A stretch of 64,000 nt of DNA, taken from positions 15,957,724 through 16,021,723 of the forward strand of contig OW121743.1 of the NCBI GenBank assembly GCA_933228675.1, given 5' to 3'. The notes under the pieces are model-generated. The model was not told the origin of the DNA, ran no database searches, and was given only the letters and a program-made list of their open reading frames with translations. Below, piece after piece: positions 11,701-23,700 of the stretch; positions within the stretch are counted from its first letter, which is position 1, and every line of letters starts with the position of its first letter. A program made the position numbers and the translations under genes. The DNA is from Stomorhina lunata. Lineage: Eukaryota > Arthropoda > Insecta > Diptera > Rhiniidae.

Positions 11701-14700
11701 AAGCTTTTCGAAAAAGCTTTCTTTAGCAAAGTGTTAAAGAAAAGCTTTGAATTCGTATTTTTGCTTAGCTCTGTATAATTAAAAAAAAACTGTTTAGAAA
11801 AAAGCTTTTAATATAAACATTGTTATTTAATATTTTTGCATAATAGCTTTCAAAAAAGTTGTGCACGAATCAGAAGCTTTATAATTCATTTATCTTTACA
11901 TATAAAACTATATATTACAAAAATTTATTTAAAAGCTTTTTGAACTTAAGATCCATTGAAAGAAATTTTCTTTAAAAAAGCTCACTGAAAAAGTTGTTTA
12001 TATTTAAGCTTCTTTTAAATAGGCTTCATGTCAACAGCTTTATTAAAAAAGCTTAATATAATGAAGCTTTTTATTAAAAGCACTGTATATTATATTTTTT
12101 TAAAATAAAACTTTTTAGAAGCTTAATATTACAAAAATTTATAAAAAAAACTTAATTTAAAAAGCTTAAGATCTATTGAACTTAAGATCTATTAAAAAAC
12201 GTGTTATAACAAAAGCTTTATATTAAAGCTTTTTATAATAAAGCTTTATATCAAAAGCTCTTTATTATAAACTTTATATAAAAGAAGCTTTTTATAATAA
12301 AGCTTTTTATCAAAAGCTTTTTATAATAAAGCTTTTTATCAAAAGCTCTTTATAATAAAGCTTTTTATCAAAAGCTTTTTATAATAAAGCTTTTTATCAA
12401 AAGCGTTTTATAATAAAGCTTTTTATCAAAAGCTTTTTATAATAAAGCTTTTTATCAAAAGCTTTTTATAATAAAGCTTTTTATAATAAAGCTTTTTATT
12501 AAAAGCTTTTTGTCAAAAGCTTTTTTTATAATAAAGCTTTATATCAAAAGCATTATATCCAAAGCTTTATATCAAAAGCTTTATATCAAAAGCTTTTGCT
12601 TAAAAAAGCTTTGTTGTTTTTAGTATTCTATATTAAAGCTTTCTAGAAAAGCTTTTGATATTATCTTTTTGTACTTACAGCTTTTCGAATGTGTCAAATT
12701 AATTTTCGATGACGTGGAATTGGTATTTTCAGGCAGATTTATCACAAACAAGCCATTGCCTGTCAAGGGATCCTTCTTCGTGGGCAATTTGGCTTTGGCA
12801 CTGTTCTCGGGAGGCTCAGTCAAATCTTTAAACAAAAGCATTTAATTTTTAATTAAATTTACAAAAAAGCTTTCCAAAGCTTACCATATCTAGTCGAGAA
12901 GCAGCAACCCATTTTATCCTCCACAAAGACACGTATCGCGGGCATGAACTTATTATTGTTAAAGGTGACCAAATAGTAAAGAATCAGCAGACCCATCATA
13001 ACACAGGATTCGATAAAAGTGATCTCACCACCCCAGGCCAATATAATTAAAATAATAGTATTCAGACCATAGATAAAGCAATCACGGGCAATGGGCCACC
13101 AATCCAATTGGACGGGCTGGTATAAAGATAGAAACAAATGATAGAAAACTTTGAAAGTTTACGCAAATCCTCCAACTTACCTTACTAATAGCCAACGCCC
13201 CCAAACTTGCCACGCCCAAGGTATTAAACATCAAGGAACCAATAATTGTACCCAAACCCATATCCGAATGTGTTATTAAGGTACTGATGGTGTTGGTAAA
13301 AAATTCCGGCATAGAGGTGGCCGTGGCCATGAAAGTGGCCGCCGCCACATCTTTGGATAAATTCAAGTCCTCACAAATACATTCCACGGTGGGCAAAAAG
13401 TAATCGTTACATATAAAGGCCAATAGGATAAAGAAGTAAATGGCAGCAAAGACATGCAGAGCAACCCAACCCTGACGCAGTTGTTCCACTAAAATGATTA
13501 AATAAATTTTGGAAATTGAAACAAACATTTGAGATTAAAGGTATATGGTAATCTTATCTGATATTTTAGAAGAAAAAACATTTTTATTTGGAAATTTTCT
13601 AAAAAGCAGGAAACAAATCACTTCAAGCTAATGTTATCTTTTGGCTTTTCAGGTATTTTGAATAGAATTTAAATTTTGAAATTATATACTAAAGTTATAA
13701 TCTGATCAACATGTGCTATCAATTATTTTAAACAAAATTCTAGAATCTAAGTCTTAAATCAGCAGCACGTTTAATTTTGAAAATGTTAGTTAACAGATTT
13801 TAGAAAAACCTAAAGAAATTCTGGCAAAAAATTAGGGCTGATAAACTTAAACTTCTTTAAATTCTATAATTTTCTATTTTATACGGAAGGATCACAATGG
13901 ACCCATAGGGCATTCAAGTAAAGGTGTCGAAATATTGGAATTATTATTTCTCAAACTTTGTTACTTACCCGTAAATATTTCATAAAATTCATCCAACGGA
14001 TCATCGTCTGTCTCATTAGGGCAGGTATCGCGGGGCACGCCCCTTAACAGCACAAAATCATCAAAATCTCGAAAAATTGAGGGAAAATTACTGGTGACAT
14101 TGTCTTCTGTAATAGAAAAAGGGGAATTAAATAATTAATATAAAAAAGTAATTTTTAAAAAATGGTAAAATTTTTATAATAAATAAAAAATCACCGCCTT
14201 AAGGGCTATTTTTAGTACTTTATTAAGCTTTTTTAGATAAAAGCACGTTTAATATTTATTGTTTAAACAAGACATGATTTTTTTAAATTAATAAGGTAAT
14301 GGGTAATTAAGCACTTCGTAATTAATTATAATGAAATGAATAAATAATTTAAATAAAGAAGAAAATGAGGAGTGAAAAAAGATCCCCTACAAATATTTTA
14401 AAATTGTAGCTTTTTTAAAATTTTAGTTTCGTTTTCAAAACTTTTTCCTTATTATAAAAATTATCTATTACCTATCCATTGCATTAAAATATGTAGCAAA
14501 AGGATCAAAGAAAAAATAGGGCCTTTACAAGTCGTGCTTTGCCCACCTTTTCTTCCTAGAATCTTTATAATTTCCCACTTAAAATTCAAAAAATAAAACT
14601 TTAATAACAATTGCTAATTATTCTTATCATTTTACAAATGTTAGCCTATTTGTAGCCAATTAAACTTTAAAATAAATTAAAAATTTGTTCGACATTCATT

Positions 14701-17700
14701 TTTTTTTATTCCATCGACAAATCAACTCCAATAAATTGGAATGAAGAAATTTAATTGTTTTAATGAGATAATTTTTTTTAAAGCATATTTTACAACATTT
14801 ACAATGAAATAGATTAAATTATCATGATATTATAATATAATTATAAAAAAGTATAAAGAAAAGATAAATAAATCGTTTAGTCATAATTTTGTACTAAAAA
14901 TGTAAGCGATAATATAAGTGTTTAATTATTTATAAGTATATTTATAACAAATGGTGAAGAATAAACTTGGCGATATAAATACTAAAAGATTTTCTCATTA
15001 AAAAAATAAGGAATTCCATTGAAAAACATTAAAATTAGAGACTTTTAGAAGTGGGTACCCGGTAGCCACTTATCTTAAAACGCTACAAAATGTACAAATT
15101 TTAGAAAGAATTGAGTTCTGTATCTATTTATGACTCAAAATTCGTAATTTTATCTATCTAGGGATTACGGAAAGTTTAAAAGAAATTATATAAATTTTTA
15201 ATTATCAAGAAAAATCTGAAATATTCAAAATTTTTGATTTAAATCTACTAAAACTACCCGAAAACATATTGAAGTATATACTTAAAGATTTTTCTAATAA
15301 AAATATAAGGAATTTCATTGAAAAATATTACAATTGGAGACTTATAGAAGTGGGTACCCGGTAACCACTCAGCTTAAAAACGTTGCAAATGAAATTTTTT
15401 TTGAAAGATTTGAACTCCGTACTTATTCTTAAGTCAAAGTCCGTTGTTTGTATCTATCTAAGGGTTACAAAAAGTTTAAAATCAAATATATTAACTTTTA
15501 ATTATCAAGAAAAATCTGAAATTTTAACACTTTGGACTTAAATCTGCCAAAACTACTCCAAAACATATCGAACTATATACCAAATGATTTGCTCATTAAA
15601 AATATAAGGAATTTAATTGAAAAACACTAAAATTTCAAACTTTTAGAAGTGGGTACCCAGTAACCACTCAGCTTAAAAACGTTGCAAAAGAAATTTTTTT
15701 TAAAGATTTGAACTCCTTACTTATTTTTAAGTCAAAATCCGTTAATTTTATCTATCTTAAGATTACAGAAAGTTTAAAATAAAATACATTAACTTTTAAT
15801 TATCAAGAAAAATCGGAAATTTTAACAATTTTAGATTTAAATCGACTAAAACTACCCCAAAACATATTGAAATATAAACTAAAAGATTTTCTTATTAAAA
15901 ATATTAGGAATTCCTTTGAAAAACATTAAAATTAGAGACATTAGGAAGTGGGTACCCGGTAGCCACACAGCTTAAAAATGTCTAAAATTATTTTTTTTTT
16001 TGGGAGATTTAAACTCTGTATTTATTTTTAACTAAAAATCTATAATTTTATCTATCTAAGGATTAAGGACTGTTTGAAAGAAAATATATTATTAAGAAAA
16101 ATCTGATAATTATCAAGAAAAATCTTTAATTTTTACAATTTTAGGCTTTAATCTACCAAAACTTTTACAAATGGCTAAGAAAACATATTTAAAATATATA
16201 CGAAAAGATTTCCTTATTAAAAACATAAAGAATTCCATTGAAAAATATTAAAATTGGATACTTTAGGAAGTGGGTACCCGGTAACCATACAACATAAAAA
16301 TGTCTAGAATAAATATTTTTTTGAATGAATTGAACTCTGCATTTGTTTGCGGATCAACATTTTTAATTTCATTTATCTAACGATTACGAAAAGTTTGAAA
16401 GAAATTATATAAATTTTTAAGTTTCCATAAAAATCTGAAACAATTTAACAATTTTAGACTAAAATCTATCAAAACTAACCCAAAAGTTATTGAAATATAT
16501 ACTATTGAAATATATACATTAAAAATATAAGGAATTCCATCAAAAAATATTGAAATTAGAGACTTTTAGGAGTGGGTACCCAGTAACCAATCAGCTTAAA
16601 TATTTCAAAAATTTAATTTTTTTGAAAGAAAATCTATTTGGTCACTTTTTTAATAAGGAATTTCATTAAAAAACATTGAAATTATAGACTTTAATAAGTG
16701 GTTACCCGGTAACCATTTAGCTAACAAATGTCAAAAATTAAATTTTTTTGAAAGAAAAGCCATTTGCTCAAAATTTCCTATTTATGAACACTTTTTTAAA
16801 GGTTTAGACAAACGTAACGATTGATATACGTTATGATTGCATAGCTATAAGTGGTTACCTCAACTAGATCAAAACTAATCAGCTTTTTTAAAAGTACCAA
16901 GTGTTCCACTTATGATAATATATTTTTTCTGATTCGTAATTCTTAAAATGACATTGATTTTTATGCGCCCCGATGTCATTAACATTAAACTGATGTTTAC
17001 ATTTTTTTCTGAACTTGTTTACACTTAGAAACGTCATTTCTTGAACAAATGCCAATTAATGCGTTTTTTTTTCTTTTAAATATAACGGGTTTTTTATGAT
17101 AAATATACACTATAAAAAAACTACTTATAAGTTTGATGATTACACTGTAAAAATTGAGAGTAAATAAAAAAGAGCATTAAGTATCTAGAAAGAGGGAGAG
17201 AGAGAAAGAGATAGATATATAAGGAATAGTTTCATTAATTTTTAATGACAAATTGACATCGATTATAGGTAATAAATTTAATTAAACATTTCATGGGCTC
17301 AATTACATTTTTTCAAAACTTTGGGGATTCACTGGGATAATTTATATTGAATAACTTTTTAATGAATACTTTCAAATTTTTCAATTATAACAATTAGTTT
17401 TAAAAATTAAAAACTTTCCTATTAACTTAATAATTGTTCCTAAAATTAAAATTAACCGACTTTCAAGAATTTTTAAAATTAAATTTCAAAATATATTTTG
17501 AAATGTTAGCGTTCTTTTAACTAATATCTAGGGCCTCATAAACATTTAAAAGCAAACAATTTTAAACAAATTAAATTTCTTTCAACAATCGCTATAAAAA
17601 TGTAAAAAATTATAATGTTTAAGTTGCTATAAACCTAATTACCCCCTAAAGTACATAAAGAATAAATTTGAAATAATTTAACAAACAAATTGACAGTTTA

Positions 17701-20700
17701 ATGGAACTTTTATTTTTTTTATGGGTAAATAGATACTAAAAATTCAAAAGTCATTAAATTGGTGTAAAACTGAAAAATGTAACAATTTAGATAAGTTGAA
17801 TTTTTGTATTAAGAACTTGTATAGAATTTAATTTAATAGAAGTTGACGACAATGATTGATGATTTTTAAAGGTAAAGGTTAGTTTTATGTGAAAAATGCT
17901 TTAAAAAATAAAAGGTTGCTTTACGATTGGCTAGTTTTTACCTAAATTCAGGTTTTGAAGGCTCTTGTAGCTAAACTAAGTGTTTTTGAACATATTTGAT
18001 AACGGTTACTTTTAAAAGTAATCGGTTACTTTTTCTTATTTTCACAGTTTTTGATTAAATTTGTACTAACTATGGTTCCTTAAATTATTTTTTTACTATA
18101 TATAAAAAAAGTTTCCTAAAATCTTGAAGCAAATTTAGTGGTTACTTTTCAAGTACTCAGTTTATTTTTATAAATCGTTTGCCAAAATTTATGTAAATCT
18201 CACTTTTAAATATAAAAATAACTGAGTTATTAAGTTTTTGTTATTTTTAATAAAAATATTTAAGAAAACCAATGGTTTCCTAAAATCTTGAAGCAAATTT
18301 AGTGGTTACTTTTCAAGTACTCAGTTTATTTTTATAAATCGTTTGCCAAAATTTATGTAAATCTCACTTTTAAATATAAAAATAACTGAGTTATTAAGTT
18401 TTTGTTATTTTTAATAAAAATATTTAAGAAAACCAATGGTTACTTTATGAATTAGCCGGTTACTTTCTTTAATTATGCTTTTATTTTCGATAAATCTACT
18501 TAATTTCTAAGTTTGAAATGTTTTATAGCTAAATTTTGCAAATTTTATTATTTTTGATGATGGTTACTTTAAAAAGTAATCGGTTACTTTTTCCTAATTT
18601 TACAGTTTTTAATTAAATTTGTACGATTTATAGTTTCTCAATTTATTTCCTAACTAAATATAAAAAAAATGTCCTAAAATATTGAAGTAAATTAAGTGGT
18701 TACTTTTAAGTAATCGGTTTATTTTTATAAAATAGCTAGGAAAAATTGATTTAAATCTTACTTTGAAAGTTAAAAATATCTAAATTATTAAGTTTTTGTT
18801 ATTGTGCATAAAAAGATCTCTTAAAATTAAATGGTTACTTTATAAATTATTCGGTTACTTATTTAAAATATGTTTTAATTTTCGATAAATTTACTTTAAT
18901 CCTAATTTTGATGATTTTTATAGCTAAATAATGCAATTTTTACTTGTTTAAATGATGGTTACTTTTAAAAGTAATCAGTTACTTTTGTTTATTTTCAGAT
19001 ATTCTTATTAAATTTATATAAAATTTGGTTTCTAAATTTATATATCAACAAAAATTTATATATTTTTCCTAAAATTGAAGGAAATCATCAAATAAATCAA
19101 ATTTTATGTTTACTTTTCAAGTAATCGGTTTATTTCATATAATAGCTTGCAAAAATTTAATTAAATTTTACTTTTAAAGTTGAAAATATCTGAATTTTAG
19201 AGTTTATGTTTTTGCAAAAATATTTCTATCAAAAACCAATGATTACTTTATGCATTAGTCGGTTACTTTCTTAAATAATGCTTTAATATTCAATATATTT
19301 ACTTTTATTCCAATTTTGATGATGTTTATAGCAAAATTATGCATTTTTTCTAGTTTTGATCATGGTTACTTTAAAAAGTAATTGGTTACTTTTGTTTATA
19401 TTAGCTATACTTAACTTTATTTTCATATATTCATGATCTTCAGAGCTTAAGTAGTTGTTTCAGTAATTTTTGTTGAAATTTCTTTTGTAAAATATATGGT
19501 TACTTTATAAAAAAAAGCGAATACTCTTATTTAAATGTCCATTTAAAGCAGTTTCTTTTACAAAATATTACATTTATTCCTAATTTAAGAAAGAAATTTT
19601 TAAATTTATTTAGTTTTAAGCAAAATTAATTGATTTTTGTTGATTTTGTATGTGGTTACTTGGAAAATAATCGGTTACTTTTCTTTATTTTAGTGATATT
19701 TAACAAAATTTTTATTAATTCATGATCCCGATTTATTTAGACAGTTAATTTTAATAATTTTTGTTAAATTATCTCATATTAAACCTATGGTTACTTTTTA
19801 AAACGACCGGTTAATTTTAGGAAATGTATATAATTTTTCTACAATTTTGATTTAAAATGTCAAATCTGTTTCATTTTTATGCAAGTAAATGGATTTTTGT
19901 GAATTCTGTATATGGTTTTATATGGTTACTTGAAAAATAACCGGTTACTTTTCTTTATTTTAGGCTTTTTTTTAAATGTTTTTTGATATTTGGGTTCCTC
20001 TGTTATTAAATAGCTGTTGTTTTTAAATATTTGTTAAAGAGTTTATCTTAAAACCTATGGGTACTTAAGAAGTATCTGGTTACTTTTCTTAGTTTAAGCG
20101 ATATTTAGCAAAGTTTGTATATATTTGGGTTCCTCAGATATTAAATAGGTGAAATTAGTATTTTTTTTTTAAACTATCGTTTAACATATGGTTACTTTAA
20201 AAAACCGGTTACTTTTAGTCAATATATAATTATTTTACGCTTTTAAAGTGAAATTTTTAATCCGTTAACTTTTTCTGCAAAATTAATGGACATTTGTTAG
20301 TATTTTTTTGTGGTTACTTTGAAAACAAACGGTTACTTTTCTTAATTTTTGCTATATTAAACAAAATTTTCAAATATTTGTGATTTTAATCATTTTTATA
20401 GTAATTATTAGTGGTTTTTGTTAATAAATCTTGTTTAAAACTAAAAAAACTGTATACTTTTTAGTTTAAGGTGTGGTTACTTTTAAAATTACAGGTTACT
20501 TTTCTCTATTTTAGAGATATTTAACAAAATTGAGATATATTCATGATCCTGAGCATTTAACTAATGGATATTTTATATTTCTGTTAAAATTTCTTTCATA
20601 AAATCTATGGTTACCTAAAAAACCCGGTTACTTTTAGGAAATAAAACATTTTGAAAAATAAATTTCACATTTTGTAGAAATTTTCTATATGGTTTTATAT

Positions 20701-23700
20701 GGTTACTTTTTAAATAACCGGTTAGTTTCCTTTATTTTTTAAATATATATAGCAAAATTTAGTAAAAGTATGGTTACTTTAAAAATAACCGGTTACTTTT
20801 CTTTGCTTTTGATATATTTAGCAAAGTTTTCATCTGTTCATTAATCTAAATACATAAATAGAGGATATTTGTAATTTTTGCTGAAGTATCTTTCATAAAA
20901 CGTATGGTTACTTTTAAAAAAACCGGTTACTTTTAGGATATATTAAATTTTTTACAGATTTTTGAAAATAAGCGTCAATTTTGTTTAATTTTTATGCAAA
21001 ATTTAATAGATTTTCGTTTTTTTTGTATATGGTTACTTTAAAAATACCGGTTACTTTTCTTTATTTTTGCGATATAAAAAGATATTTTGAGAAACTTGTG
21101 ATTTTAATAATTTGTATATCCATTATTTATGGTTTTTGTTGGTAAATGTCTTGTTAAACTTGTAAAAAAGCGATTACTTTTTAGTTTAAAGTATGGTTAC
21201 TTTATAAATATCTGGTTACTTTTCTTTACTTTTGGTATATTTAGCAAAGTTTTCATATAAACATGATCCGGGACTCTTAAATAGCTGATATTTGTAATTT
21301 TGCCTAAAATATATTTTTTAAAACTTATGATTACTTTTTTAAAAACCGGTTACTTTTGAAAAATATTACATTTTTTACACATTTTTAAAAATTAATGTTA
21401 AATTTGTTTAATTTTTAGGCAAAATTTAATGGATTATTGTTATTTTTATTTATGGTTACTTAAAAAATACCGGTTACTTTTCTTAAATTTTGATATATTT
21501 AAGAAAATTTTAAGATTTTCTTGATTTTAATCATTTTTGTAGCCATTATTAGTATTTTTTGTTGATTAAGCTCTTGTAAAACGTATGGTTACTTTAAAAA
21601 TATCTGGTTACTTTTCTTTACTTTTGGTATATTTAGCAAAGTTTTCATATATACATGATCCGGGACTCTTAAATAGCTGATATTTGTAATTTTGCCTAAA
21701 ATATATTTTTTAAAACTTATGGTTACTTTTTTAAAAACCGGTTACTTTTGGAAAATATTACATTTTTTACACATTTTTGAAAATTAATGTTAAATTTGTT
21801 TAATTTTTAGGCAAAATTTAATGGATTATTGTTATTTTTATTTATGGTTACTTAATAAATACCGGTTACTTTTCTTAAATTTTGATATATTTAAGAAAAT
21901 TTTAAGATTTTCTTGATTTTAATCATTTTTGTAATCATTATAAGTAGTTTTTGTTGATTAAGCTCTTGTAAAACTTATGGTTACTTTAACAAAAAAGCGA
22001 TTACTTTTCTTTTTAAAAGTTTGATTTAACAAATTTTTCAAATATTCTCGATTTTAATTATTTTTATAGCCATTATTAGTAGTTTTTGTTGATAAATTTC
22101 TTGAAAAACTTATGGTTACTTTAACCAAAAAGCGATTACTTTTGCTTTTTGAAGTCTTTTTTAAACTAAAAATTACAAAGCGTTTTATTTATATATTACC
22201 TCGATATCTTATATAAATTCTCCATTCCATTTTCATTAATCTTTAAGCACAAAATTCTCAAAATTCAAAAATTTCTTGGAAATTTTTGTACTTTCTAAAA
22301 TTTTTTTTATCACAATTTTTTTTTTCTTTTGAAATCATAAAAAATTTATATTTCAATAAAAGATTTATTTAATTTAAAGTTTACTCATTATGAAATTATT
22401 CACTTAAAAATTTTCACATTTTTATTTTTATATGAAACAAAAATAACAAGTGTTTAAAATTCCGAAATTGTGACAGTTGTTGTCACAGCATAACAGTAAT
22501 TGTCTGTCAGTTGACAGTCAATAGTGACGTTTCGAGTTGAAATTATGCGGTGTTGGGTTTTTTGAATTCATAAATATTTAATGCTTTGTCTATTTGTTAA
22601 TAAACTTTTCTAACAAATTAGCAATAATTAAAATTTTGCTAATAAAATTAATCACTCAATAACTATTTTTTTGTTATCTCAAACACTTTTTTGTGGCAAA
22701 TTTGTTAATAAATTTTTACAACAAATTATAAAGAACGCGCGCTTTATTAATTTATTTATTCTTTTTAAAACTTATTGTAATTATTATTTTTTTGTTAATT
22801 ATTTGCTATTTATTGCAAATCACGTAAATTTATTTATTTAAAAAAAAATTGTATATTTCTTTAGAGTAAGTTTCTAGATATCGATAATATTGACTGTTGA
22901 ACATTTCAAGAGCAAATAAACCTTTTTAAAAACTTTATCGTTATTTTTATACGTTTAAATGAAATGAATTAAAAAAAAACACTATTTAAGTATTTATTTA
23001 CAATAACAAAAATTCTACTTTAAGCAAAGTCAACCAACATTTACCAACAATTGAATAGACTAAACGTCAGACGGACTGACAGCTGTTACAGCTTTTACAA
23101 AAGCAACAAGAAATACTAGTAAGAATATTTACAACTGAGAGCAGTAAGAGAGAATTGACAACTTAACTCATCTTCAAATTTAATTAACTTGACTAATTCT
23201 CAGACTATGGACTAGACTTTGAATAGTCAATTACAAGAGAATGACTAGTTTTTGAGTTAACTTTTGCTAAAGCTTTAAATGGTAGTAGCTATGTGATACC
23301 CTTAATACTGACCTATGGGGAAACCCATATAAGATAACTAAAAATACTAATACATACATAATTCCCACGACATTCCAATTGGAACAGGGGGTACTTCTCC
23401 CAGAGCATCCCATTCTATTTTTAGACTCATTGAGAGGGATCTACGTTTTAACTCCGGCTCCGAACGGCAAATGCATTAGTTAGAGTAATTTTACATAGCC
23501 TAATACTCAATAACCAGTGGCTAGCTGAGTTATAAGGTGAACCGCCGCTTTTTTGAAAATTTATTTCTTTAAGTGGGTCTGGCCGGGGATCGAACTTGGG
23601 ACCTCTGGTATGCTAGGCAGATGACTAACCTGCTATACCACGGCGGTTCACTAAAAAGTCTAGGTAGCTTTAATCATGGCTACGTTATTCCCTTTAATCG

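Larger units (their letters stand above)
17995..22160. repeat. GGTTAC / CCGGTTAC tandem array III in intron 1
   Basis: Units of roughly 110-230 bp. Each has paired motifs ATGGTTACTTTAAAA and, 10-20 bp further on, AACCGGTTACTTTTCTTTA, followed by AT-rich linkers with recurring blocks. AACCGGTTAC or a one-base variant is visible at about a dozen places between 19800 and 21870. Two recent duplications inside it are listed separately. Confidence 0.85.

Noticed and set aside
12620..12841. 73-codon ORF taken whole as a separate gene
   Set aside because: Only 12679-12825 of it is coding, as exon 5 of the exchanger. Its ends are intron sequence.
23580..23651. Functional tRNA gene on the minus strand
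   Set aside because: A- and B-box-like motifs are present, but the acceptor and anticodon stems do not pair and an equivalent diverged copy exists. It is better read as a SINE.
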